64,000 nucleotides of DNA from Neofusicoccum parvum (taxonomy: Eukaryota; Ascomycota; Dothideomycetes; Botryosphaeriales; Botryosphaeriaceae): positions 4,092,001 through 4,156,000 of the forward strand of contig CP087206.1 of assembly GCA_020912385.1 (NCBI GenBank). Reading direction: 5' to 3'. The translations under genes and the position numbers were made by a program. The notes beneath the pieces are model-generated. The model saw only the letters and a program-made list of their open reading frames with translations, did no database searches and was not told the DNA's origin. This document shows, in pieces, positions 20,882 through 31,000 of the stretch; within the stretch, counting starts at the first letter, position 1; each line of letters begins with the position of its first letter.

Positions 20882-22380
20882 CTATGCTGCGGAATCTGAC
20901 CTGTATTTCCTTCGATACGGCTCTTTCCAATCCCATGCGGTCAGGTGTTGCCCGTACGTGTCCGGCTTGACGAACCCCACTCGCTTCTCATTCAATTTCC
21001 TTTCAATCTGCTCATCAGAAAGAAAGTAAATGCTGTCCCCGATTGTTTCCTTTGTGGCGTCCACAAGGTCAACAGCTGCCCGGTACATGCCATGGCCATG
21101 CCGAATTCCATCGTTTTTGTGAGATAAGAGCCACAAAGTCCACATTGCTATCGCCCATAGGAGGTTCAGAACCGAGAAAATGAAAAGAATTTTGTAGGAA
21201 AAGCCCCAGTGGTAGTGTGCTGTTGGTATACATAGGCCATTTTTGTTGACTTCAGAATTGTTGTACAGCAAACCATCATATTCGAACACTGTTCCAGGAA
21301 TATCCGAAATATTTAAAGATCCAGTCGGGGATATTGTAACATTCGTGCCATTTGGCAATTGAAATTGGCTGCACCAATCCCCAGGCGATTCGTTTTGACA
21401 GTATTGCTCTTCTGAGGAAGCTGTCAGCGAAATATGCTCTGAACTACATTCGGAAACTTACGATTTAATATTTGATCCATGAGAAAATCAGCATTCTTCT
21501 CATTCGGCCCGTTTGATACAGTCAAGTTCGTCTCCAAGATACCCACGGAAGTGTCATTGCCCCAGAGATTGCACGCTTTGGGGTAGTCGAAGATTGAGCA
21601 ATTTCCAATACGGACAAACAGTTGGTGAACGTCTGGACTGTCCAATTTAACAGTGGCTTCTCCTTCTTGAACTTTCATGTGCGCCTCGAACATTGTTGGA
21701 TATCCGGTCATAGCACCTGCTATAGATGGAAATGCAATCATATATCCAAGCACGAGGCCTATGACAAACAGGCTTGCTTTTCTATCTTTCCAGAGTTGGG
21801 ACTGGGGTGTTACGGTGCAGACCCGGTACAGTGATATGGGAGAGCAGCCCCGAAAAGAGATGTTGGTATACAGACGATTTGGAACGGCCGTTTCCTCCAT
21901 GACATACAACAGAAACCCGGAAATAACACGATAGGAAACAAAGCCTAGGATAACCTGTGTACAGCGTCCAAATACAATGTCGAAGGCCAGGTTAATCCAT
22001 TTCGCCTGGGAGAAGCTGAATTTGCCGAATGTGAGGGATACAGAAACCAGGGAGGAGTAGTTCCACAGGTCTAGGAGGCTCTTCATGGAATCCTTGAAAT
22101 TAAAGTGAAAGTCGCTCCATAAGTGTTTTTGATACGCATCGTATTGGAAGTGTCCTTGAGAATCACAATCTTCGTAGATGCTTGAGGCGTAAAACGGGAT
22201 TACGACGATGAGGAGCACCATCAAAGACAGGGACAGAAAGATGTAGAACATGGATGCAACGTTTGTCAGGTTCCAGAACCAAGTCTTTTGGTAACTTGCA
22301 GTAGTTGAGGTTCCGGCACTAAACTTTCTGGTAGTGCTATTTGGACGTGAATGAAGCTCAGACGGCGTGGTGATGCCCAT
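20882..22380 (-). CDS. Uncharacterised multipass fungal membrane protein (paralogue B)
   Basis: Two exons, 22380-21462 and 21420-20882, 485 aa, split by a 41-bp intron with a GTAAGT donor and GACAG acceptor. ATG 22380 was chosen; 22419 is also in frame. It shares its whole plan with the gene at 15547-16942: a first helix (MFYIFLSLSLMVLLIVVIPF), the block GKFSFSQAKWINLAFDIVFG plus QVILGFVSYRVI, an inner helix LFVIGLVLGYMIAFPSIAG, a glycosylated extracellular loop (NCS, NDTS, NLT), and a late helix YHWGFSYKILFIFSVLNLLW. The intron is at an equivalent place, after the glycosylated loop. Two members of one family on the same strand about 4 kb apart suggest an old tandem duplication. Function is unknown. 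Confidence 0.78.
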
Positions 22381-23185
22381 GGTGTCGACTAGTAAGGTTT
22401 GGATTACTTTGATGAACATCTCGAAGTGGGAAGGACGATGGAACCATGGGAATCATGTTCGAGCACAGAAAACTTACTGGAATTCTTGTGGGAAAAATAA
22501 GACCTATTCGGGGTTGAATGGAGATGTTGAAGGAATTTGATCGAGGAATGAAGCCTGCACGGAACTATATGACCATGGAACGTAACGTCCAAAACCGAGG
22601 TACTCCAGCCGGACGCGAACGGTGAACGGCGGTGCAGCTGACAGACTGTTCAGGAATACGTCGTATGATATCACGCCAAGACTATCATGGAAATTTTTAC
22701 GTCAAAGTTTGCGAGAGAACCACGATAGGATTGATCGGAAATCTCTGTTTGCGGCTCCTACTAGACAAATATCAGTCGATACGCGCCGATGAGCCGGTCG
22801 GGCCGACACTTACACCAGGCTGCAACCAGCTACAGGCAAGCAAACACGCACTAAGTAATTGGGCTAAACTACATCAGAGCCCTAGTCACTCGAGACCTGG
22901 CGACTATTTTTGGTCTCGCAGATGGGACTATCGGATGGTAGGATGCTGGTTCGGTTATTCGGGCCGGCGGCAACTACTGGTATGGCTACATGGGAGGAGA
23001 TTTACAATAGTTGGAAGAGTTTGGAGAATATGGAGTTCGTTGCGATCTCCTCGAGTGAGAATGTCCGCACACTTTCGCTACCTCTACTTTGCTGGGAATT
23101 TGTTTGTGCATGTAGGACCTTTGGGCCATAGGCCACACGTTTAGAACTCCTTGTTTCCACTCGCCACAAGCAGGTACCACTTCGA
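22381..23185. other. Intergenic region, no gene supported
   Basis: This 805-bp region contains open frames up to 170 codons at 22632-23144, but they lack domains, a good start context or splice partners. It may contain remnants of a lost gene. Confidence 0.35.
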
Positions 23186-24330
23186 TCAAAGCTTTTGTTC
23201 CAGCCGTCGCTGCACCTCTCTTTCATCCGTTACTGTTACTACTGCTCTTCCCCACACTCTTCGCGCTTCGACATCTTCCATGGCCCGTGATATCTCGTCC
23301 AAGCCGTGATACTGCTCGCGGTAGACGACCGGCTGGAGTTGGTTTTTTTGAATCATCTGCATGACAGCGTCCCAAATTGCCTCGGTCTCACTGGGATACC
23401 GGCGGGACTGTTCACCGAAGCGCTGTCGCAACCTTGAAGTCAGCTTATGCCGGGAGAAAGGACGTCGATGCACGTACGTAGCCAACGACAGAAGCACCCT
23501 TGAGCAAGACCTTGTTCATTCTCACACTCTCCATCTGGCCGCCGCGTCCCGCGAAACCCACGACGACAACGCGCCCGCCATACTTGACGCACTTCAGACT
23601 GCTGTCCACCGCGCCAATCGAGTCGTACACCACATCAACCCCCTCACCCCCCGTCATCTCCACCACCCTCTCCTCCCACCCCTCCGCCTTATACCCCACC
23701 ACCTCCGCGCCCAACCCTCTCACCACCTCCGCCTTCTCCCCCTCCACCTCCCCCACCACACCCACCACCCTCCCCGCCCCCAGCGCACGCGCAACCTGCA
23801 CCGCACACACCCCCAACCCCCCACTCGCCCCCAGCACCACCACAGTCTCCCCGCGCCGCAACCGCCCCGCCCCCACCAACGCCCCGTACGCGACCGCCGC
23901 GGCGGGCCCAACCGCACACGCCTGCGCGCCGCTCCAGCACGGCGGCACGCGCCGCAGCGCCGCCTCGTCGACGCACACCTCGTCGGCGTAGCAGCCGGGC
24001 GCGAAGCCGAAGACGCGGGCGCCGCGCGCGAAGGCCGAGCCGGGCGGCGCGGCCACCACGACGCCGGCGCACTCGGTGCCCAGCGTCAGCGGCGGCGTGG
24101 CGTGGCGCCGGTTGTTCTGGTGGAGGCCGAGGGCGTAGAGGAGGTCGACGTGGGTGATGGAGGCGTGGGTGACGCGGAGGCGGATGGAGTGCGGGGGCGG
24201 TGGGGGAGGGGGTGGGATGGTGGTGGGGGTGAGGTGGGAGGGGGACTGTGGGGTTGGTTGGTTAGCTGGGGGAGAGGGAGGGCGAGGGGGGGCGTACGGT
24301 GACGAAGTGGTCGATGTGGATGGCTTTCAT
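23186..24330 (-). CDS. Zinc-independent quinone oxidoreductase / MDR family oxidoreductase
   Basis: Exons 24330-24298, 24245-23478 and 23422-23186 give 345 aa. Exon 1 encodes only MKAIHIDHFVT; a short pyrimidine-rich intron ends in CCACAG. The GroES-like half has SITHVDLLYALG and LGTECAGVVV. The Rossmann half has VVVLGASGGLGVCAVQVARA, the AxxGxxG-type nucleotide loop, then DVVYDSIGAVDSSLKCVKYG. The last exon gives the common C-terminal RFGEQSRRYPSETEAIW segment. No zinc-binding Cys/His set is seen. Members reduce quinones or alpha,beta-unsaturated carbonyls with NADPH. The coding strand is C-rich at its 5' end and G-rich further on. There is no clear link to the biosynthetic genes. Confidence 0.85.
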
Positions 24331-25740
24331 GGTGGTTGAGGGTGTTGTGGAGACGGTTGCGGACGCAGGCACAGGTGGCGGGAGATCGACCGCGGGGTAT
24401 GCCGAGGCTTGCCGCTGGACTCATGCCCTGCGAGCTTCTACGAGCTCGGTTTGGGTAGTGTTAAAACACGTCCCTTTCACACATGGGCAGTTGCAGCGCT
24501 CGTCCGGACGCAGATGTGCAGTGAAAAATAATGTCAACTATGTCCGGATGAATGCTTCAACTGCCATGATGGTATGCACGTGTTGCAATACTATCCGAAC
24601 CAAACTCGCACTGCTTGTTCGCGAACTCGGCTGGCTCGGGTCCCCTCGATCAGCGGGAACAGCGTGTCAGCTTGGTCAGCCAACGTAGGTAGTAGGTCCA
24701 ACCTCAGCCGTGGAAGACGATCTTGTTCGAATGCAACCACTGCACTGAGCCGAAGCATCCGGCCGCCACGTCATAGTCATTCTCCGAAGACTCCACGGTT
24801 GTAGCTAGCCATCCGCGGTGGATGATGCACGGGGCTGCGCGAGAGATGCTGGAAAGACAGCATGCGACGAAGTTCCAGGAGAGATCGGATGTTAGGGTTT
24901 CGAGAGAGATGTCGATATCGATATGGGTGGGTACGACTGCACGGCGAGTCGGCGTTACCAGTCTCACCTGGCAGCTACACGGGCCACGTCATGCTCTGAG
25001 CGACCATGGATGTCCTCCCGTGTCGCGTGCAGTTGCTAAAAAAAGGTGTCTGGCCTTCCTTAAATTGCAGATCTCCAGTGTCTGCCTCGCCCGTTTCATC
25101 GCCCCTTCGGACCTCCGTCGTCCTTTGTGCGTTCATACTTTTCTCTTGGACCCGGGTTTTCACATTACGTGGGAGCCGCTGATTTGGCCTTGCGCATGCG
25201 TGGCCCGACACTTCCGAGGCCACCCACGTCCTCGTCCGAACGCTTGTTTGGGGTTAAGCAACATTCCGGACGAACCATCAGCCAGAAACACGCAACGGCT
25301 GCCGTGACGACTGTTTGATGCAAAGTTGGCGGAAGGTGCGCCGATTGTTGTTTCGAAGAACGGCTGGTGCCTGTGCCTGTCGGCTCCGCGCGAAGGCACC
25401 ACGGCAAAGATTGGGATCATTGTGCATGAGCCCGTGCAAGGGTGGTCGCTGCATGCGCGGCGAGCTGCGAGTATTTATTGGCAGGTAAGCAGGCTGGGTG
25501 CCTTGATTGAAGGATTACGCTGCGCCACGGACCGGGGTGCATTCTCATGTGCAGATACGAGCACAGGTAGCGGTTTCAAAAAGGCGACGGCCCCCGACAA
25601 AACCCGCTCTCTCGTCCCTCGCACCGTCTCATACATGTTGCCAAGCCACTCGTTTGCCGCCTCCTTCTCTTGAAGCTTGTCCCGAGAGCCATTCCCTTTC
25701 CGGTCCGCCCCGGCCCAACCCCTGCCGCCGACCAATCAAC
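24331..25740. other. Intergenic region, no gene supported
   Basis: This 1.41-kb divergent region lies between the quinone oxidoreductase and the FLC gene. The longest frames (24822-25307) have no recognisable content. It presumably contains both promoters. Confidence 0.4.
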
Positions 25741-27933
25741 ATGTTCTCATGGCTTGTCGCACTGGTCGTTGCCGCGTTTCCGCTCTCCGCCGCCGCGGAA
25801 CAGCTGATCAAGTCCAACTCCTTGAACCCGTGCATGGCCAATTCCGGCCTGTCGGCAACACTGTTCAATGTCGTCTTCACCCCTGCAAACCGCAGTCTCG
25901 CCTTCAACATCGTCGGCGTGTCCGACATCTCGGGCAACGTCACCGCCGAGCTGGACGTATACGCATACGGCCTTGAAATCTTCACCTACAATCTCAACCC
26001 CTGCGAAAATGAGGATCTTAAGAGCCTCTGTCCTATGAACACCGGACAGATTCCCATTGACTCCAATGCTCCACTCGATGAAGACACCGTCTCCCAGGTG
26101 CCCGGTAAGACCCAAGCCCGGCATACATGCGGACGGACTGTTGACGTTTGTAGGCATTGCTTACACCGTTCCCGACCTGGACGGCCTGGTCCAAATCCGT
26201 CTCAGCGATGCCGAAAGTGGTAAACTTCGCGCTTGCGTCGAGGCTGACCTATCAAACGGGAAGACGGTATACCAGAAAGCAGCGGCATGGACGAGTGCGA
26301 TCATCGTAGGCTCTGGCCTGACTGCCTCTGCAATTGCTTCTGGCCTCGGGCATTCGTACACGGCTACGCACGTTGCCACCAGCACCATGTCTCTGTTCGG
26401 CTACTTCCAGAGCCAAGCATACATCGGTATGGCCGCTGTTGACTTGCCGCCCATCGCCGCGTCCTGGACACAGAACTTCCAGTGGAGCATGGGAATTATC
26501 CGGGTGGGATCCTTCCAGACATTGGCCACTTGGTACCAGCGCGCAACCGGCGGAACAGCATCTACGCTGCTCTCGAATCTGGGTACTGCTTCTGTCGATG
26601 TGCAGAGGAAGTTATTCAAGAGAACCAACAACGCTGGGTCCAGCGATACTTCCAACACCGTCACACTTCGTGGTATCGAGAGGGTGGGTTTCCGCGCTGG
26701 CATCGAGCCTACCAACATCTTCCTTACTGGCTACATAATTTTTATCATTTTCTTCCTCTCCGTCACACTGGCTGTCTGCCTGTTCAGGGCAATGCTCCAA
26801 GGATTAGCGAAGAAGGGGAAATTGAAGGACAACCAATTCCAGGAATTTCGCGAGCGCTGGTCTACGGTCCTGAAGGGAATCCTCTTCCGCATTGTGAGTA
26901 TCTCCCGATGAAAGACGAAGAATCCATCTTAACAGAACAGACTCTTATCGGCTTCCCGCAAATGGTTGTGCTCTGCTTCTGGGAGTTGTGGGCGCGCGAC
27001 TCGTCGGCAGAAGTCGTTCTTGCCGTCTTCACTCTGGTGGCCATGTTCTGCATCCTGGCCAGGGCATGCTTTGGGATCATCCAAGTGGCAAAGACGTCCA
27101 AAGAGCTACACCATACGCCGGCGTACCTGCTGTTCTCGAACGCAGTATTCCTTCAAAAGTGGGGCGCGCTGTACTCGCAATTCCGGGCGAAAGCGTACTT
27201 CTTCATGGTGCCGATCCTCGTCTTCTCGCTGGCAAAAGGAATGTTTATTGCCCTTGGACAGGACCACGGAAAGGTGCAGGCTATCGGATTGCTCATTCTC
27301 GAATTGGGCTTTCTGGTCGTCATCTGTATTCTCCGTCCTTACATGAACAAGAAAATCAACGCTCTCAACATCTCGATAGCGGTATTCAACCTCTTGGGAG
27401 CCATTTTTCTCCTGATATTCACCGAGATCTTTAACCAGCCTGTAAGAGTAGTTTCCCATCCTGTGTCTCGCACTGCTAACAGCACAAAGGGCATTGTCAC
27501 CGGGGTCTCCGGGGTCGTTTTCTTCATCTACAACGCGGCAGCGTCGATGGTGCTCTTGATCATGGTCCTTTTAACGTCGTTTATGGCCATCATCTCCAAA
27601 AATCCCGACGAGCGATACCACCCGATCCGAGATGACCGGGCTTCTTTCATGAAATCAAACTCGCAAAACCAGCTTACGACGGAGCTGGACGCGTTGGGAG
27701 TTACTGCGCGCAATGAAAGTAAGAATGGTGTCTGGAAATGGAGTGGAAATTCCCAGAAAGCTAACACTGGCATCGTAGATAATCACGCTTACCCGCCCTC
27801 CGGCCCGGTCAGCCCTTCGGTGCCAATGTTCCCGGCGGAAAGCGTGAGCAGCAGAGCCGATGCACCTCCACGTAACAGCAGCGGAAGGAACACGCCGACT
27901 GGATGGAAACGGGGCATTGGGTTTGAGCATTAA
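25741..27933 (+). CDS. FLC/TRP-like membrane protein (ML-like domain plus TRP-type channel domain)
   Basis: Five exons (25741-26104, 26154-26893, 26941-27441, 27490-27718, 27779-27933), 662 aa. The last intron (60 bp, GTAAGA donor, GCTAAC branch) is in frame and could be retained. Residues 1-19 are a signal peptide. Residues about 20-170 form the ML-like lumenal domain with conserved Cys (NPCMANSG, NPCENEDLKSLCPM). About nine transmembrane helices follow, with signatures QNFQWSMGIIRVGSFQ, GFRAGIEPTNIFLTGYIIF and LFSNAVFLQKWGALYSQFRA. The tail is Ser/Pro rich. Yeast Flc1-3 are implicated in FAD import into the ER, calcium homeostasis and wall integrity; fission-yeast Pkd2 is a relative. The expected location is ER or plasma membrane. 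This is a housekeeping-type gene. Confidence 0.9.
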
Positions 27934-28246
27934 TGACGGATTGCTCTAGTTCTTTTGAGGACGAAGCGTTCTCTTCCCTAATCACGATGGAAATACGGTT
28001 GATGGAAAATTAATGTAATACCCAGCGATTCCAGTGAGGTGGTGTGAGGTGATGGCTCGCGATGATTCATAGTGGGCCATTGTGACGCAGGCCCCGAGTA
28101 CAGTGGTCAGCCGCAGCTGAGGCCGGCCCGCCCCGCCATGCCAGGTCCATTTATTGGGCCCCGCACCTTCCACTATCTCGATGCAGCAGGCTCTGGTCCA
28201 CGGTCACTTTTCACTGGAAATTTCAACGCCTTCAACCACCACCAAC
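27934..28246. other. Short intergenic region
   Basis: A 313-bp gap. It includes two in-frame upstream ATGs (28154 and 28181) for the acyltransferase, so the true leader may be shorter than annotated. Confidence 0.4.
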
Positions 28247-29701
28247 ATGGCAGCATCCGGCTCTTTGCAGGATCATTCTGTCACGGTGCTCTCCAAACAC
28301 ACAATCCAATGCGCCCACGAGGAGTCATTAGCCACAATTCCGTCGCCGTTCAAACTCGGCCCGCTGGACCAGCTGGTTAACTTGTCCGTCCCAATCGCCG
28401 TGGTCTTCACCTACAAATCGGGCATCGCGGTCGAGCGGCTGCAACGGGCGCTCGCACGGCTGCTGGACTACTACCCGCATCTGACGGGTCGCCTGCGCAT
28501 CAGCGAAGAAGACGGAACACGCGAGATGACTGCGCTGGGATCCGGGGCCGAGCTGCTCGTTGCGGAGTGCACTTCACGCCTGGACGCATTCAGCTCTCCT
28601 GTCGACTTGCCTGGCCGCGGTGGCAACGCCCTGTGCGCGCCCTTCGACCCATCTCTCGAAGCCGTCTGCCGCGATCCCCAGTTCACCATCCAGCACACAC
28701 GCTTTGCATGCGGCGGCGTCGCGCTGGGAGTGCGGCTGCACCACACGCTGTGCGACTCGGACGGCTTCTTCCAGCTGGTGCGCGACCTGGCCGAGCTCTA
28801 TCGCAGCATCGGGCCCGACCCAGACTCTACCCCCGGCGCTCTCGCCCACCCCCCGTGCATCCGGGGTTACCTGTCGGAGCTGCTGTACGACATGCCACCC
28901 GACGACCGCAAAGCCGCCCTCGAATACCAGCCATCACTGTTCCACGTCGACCCGACCCCAGTAGCCACCGCCGCCCCAGCACCGCCCACCACCATCCCCA
29001 CCCCACCCCCCGTCGTCGGCCGCATCATCCGCATCACCGGCGCCGAGCTCGCCGCCCTCAAAGCCCACGCCACCAACCCCAACGGCGCCAGCTGGATCTC
29101 GACCTTCGACGCGCTGGCCGCCCACCTCTGGCAAACCCTGTACCGCGCACGCCTCCAGCTCCGCGCCGCCACCTCCCCCCCTCTCTCCACCGCCTTCCTC
29201 ACCTCCGTCAACCACCGCGCCCGCCTCGCCCCCCCACCCCGCCACTTCCCCAACTGCCTCTTCACTCCCTACTGCACCACCGTCGACCTCGCCACCGCGC
29301 CCCTCTGGCAGCTCGCGCAGACCATGCACGCCCTGACTCGCACCCCCTCCGCCGCCGCCGCCACCGCCACCGTGCGCTGGATCGCCGCGCAGCCGGACAA
29401 GCGGCGCATCCGCTGGGGCTTCCCGGGCGGCGAGGGCGCGTTCATGTTCAGCGCGTGGAGCAAGTTCGACGCGTACCGTGGGACGGCGTTTGAGGCGGGG
29501 GCGCCGCCGGTGGGGGTGGCGCAGCCGTTTACGCCGGTGAATATGGTGGATGGGTTGGCGTATACGTTGCCGACGGAGGCGCAGGGAAGGGGGGAGGAGG
29601 CGGAGAGGGTGGCGGGGGTGGATTTGTGGTTGGCGGTGAGGGAGCCGGTGTGGGGGGTTTTGGGGGAGGGGGAGAGGTTGAGGAGGGTTGGGTGGGAGTG
29701 A
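28247..29701 (+). CDS. BAHD-like acyltransferase (fungal O-acyltransferase)
   Basis: Single exon, 484 aa from ATG 28247, just before the family-like start SLQDHSVTVLSKH; in-frame ATGs at 28154 and 28181 are alternatives. The catalytic HxxxD motif is HHTLCDSDG, near residue 165, preceded by the typical LLDYYPHLTGRLR. The second family motif (DFGWG) is not recognisable: the equivalent region reads SAWSKFDAYRGTAFEAG and is followed by FTPVNMVDG. Members transfer acetyl or longer acyl groups from CoA to hydroxyls of secondary metabolites, trichothecene 3-O-acetyltransferase being an example. It could decorate the cluster product, but it lies 13-14 kb from the PKS-NRPS with unrelated genes between. 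The last 230 bp of the coding strand are markedly G-rich. Confidence 0.78.
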   Translation: MAASGSLQDHSVTVLSKHTIQCAHEESLATIPSPFKLGPLDQLVNLSVPIAVVFTYKSGIAVERLQRALARLLDYYPHLTGRLRISEEDGTREMTALGSGAELLVAECTSRLDAFSSPVDLPGRGGNALCAPFDPSLEAVCRDPQFTIQHTRFACGGVALGVRLHHTLCDSDGFFQLVRDLAELYRSIGPDPDSTPGALAHPPCIRGYLSELLYDMPPDDRKAALEYQPSLFHVDPTPVATAAPAPPTTIPTPPPVVGRIIRITGAELAALKAHATNPNGASWISTFDALAAHLWQTLYRARLQLRAATSPPLSTAFLTSVNHRARLAPPPRHFPNCLFTPYCTTVDLATAPLWQLAQTMHALTRTPSAAAATATVRWIAAQPDKRRIRWGFPGGEGAFMFSAWSKFDAYRGTAFEAGAPPVGVAQPFTPVNMVDGLAYTLPTEAQGRGEEAERVAGVDLWLAVREPVWGVLGEGERLRRVGWE

Positions 29702-29889
29702 GGGGGTTTTGATGGGTGGGGTTGGAGGGTTGGGATGCCTCGGGGAGCAGTGGTGGGAAGGGAAGTTGCGGCGAAGACAAGACACATGGACATGGCTGGT
29801 TGCGGAATTGAGTAGGTTCATGAATGTTTGCTTATGTACAAGACATGTGATTGCTTGGTGGCTGGAGAGAGAAATCCGAGTTCCACCTT

Positions 29890-30103
29890 TCAACAGATGC
29901 AAGGCTGTGAACGGATCAGCACTGGAGTATTGCCCAGACTTCTGAACCCTCCGAGGTTTATCACTCACATCTTCTTCGCTGCAACAGTTCTCAAACGGAG
30001 GAGGGAACTGGCGCTTCTCCAAAGTGTTTGCCTCCGGGTTGCTTGCAAGAGGAGCAGCCGACACGGCCGCGACGAGGAAAAGGGCAATAGCGAAAAGCTT
30101 CAT
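29890..30103 (-). CDS. Small cysteine-rich secreted peptide with Kex2 site
   Basis: Two exons, 30103-29969 and 29904-29890, giving 49 aa. Residues 1-17 are a signal peptide (LVAAVSAAP). A short propeptide ends in LEKR, a Kex2-type site after residue 31. The predicted mature part begins QFPPPFENCC and ends SEEDPCIC: 18 residues, two Cys pairs, rich in Pro and acidic residues. The 64-bp intron has GTGAGT, a CTGAT branch and CACAG; the second exon is only 15 nt and supplies the last two cysteines and the stop. A TATA box (minus-strand TATAAA, 30201-30206) is about 100 bp upstream. It could be a secreted effector, a pheromone-like or processed peptide, or a small wall protein. No family was recognised. 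Confidence 0.62.
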
Positions 30104-31000
30104 GGCTGAATTGAGTATCCGGTGGGATAAATAGATGTGTAGAAGAGCTGGAGATCTGGTTGTTGGATGATTGATGTTGCTTGAGGGAGTTCTTGTCTTT
30201 TTTATATTCGAGCGGCGCTTCCTCAGTTGTGTTCTTGGCTTCGTTCTGCATCCGAGCCATCAACATGGCCTCTGACTCCTGTCATGCCTTGGCCTACAGC
30301 ATACGAGATACCACCTGCCCAAAGTTCCAGAATCAGCGTCGTAATTTTCCGAATCCGTGGTGTTGATCTCATGCTCGAAACCTCATTCGCTACGTTTCTA
30401 CCAATAGTCCGCTGCTTCCATGCCTGGAGCATTCGATCAAACACATTTCTGACAAGGAGCAGTAATGTGTGAAGCTTCCACTAGCATTTACACCACGCTC
30501 TAGTTCACTCCGTGCTCAATGTGGAACGAGCTGAACGCCGCAGAAGCCTAAAGTTCCCGCCCCCAGGTGTTCCTCAGCTCTCGCTTATAGAAGGACAACT
30601 CTTCCCTGTTTGAGTTAGCCTCGGCTCTTCGGCGTCCAGTGAGAGACGGCATTTTCATTTTAGATTACTGGGCCGATCGCTACTAGAAGACGTTGTTCTT
30701 CCCCGGACGCCTCGATCAGACCATAGCGTACATTTGCCTCGTATAGACAGTCTTGGCCACCCTATCTTATCGCCAGAGCCCAAGAGCATAGGCATCCGGG
30801 CCTTCCGCCTCTAAGCTGCCCAAGGACACAAACGCATATGATACAGAGGTAAGTTCTTGGTGGCGCTCACGCCGAGCCGCTCAGCCAGACACAAACACCA
30901 GTAACGAACGTAGGATCCACATCCCCAAGTCGACGAGCAGCGAAGCAAAATACGAAACCCGAAGCCATCCTTCAACACGCTTTCCGAGGCTGAAACCAAC
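30104..31000. other. Intergenic region, no further gene supported
   Basis: An 897-bp stretch between the peptide gene promoter and the M13 protease 3' end. Apart from the TATA box at 30201-30206, no features were recognised. Confidence 0.4.

Noticed and set aside
22632..23144. 170-codon open frame between the membrane-protein and oxidoreductase genes
   Set aside because: No domains, no splice partners, and no conserved-looking composition. Probably chance or an unrecognisable remnant.
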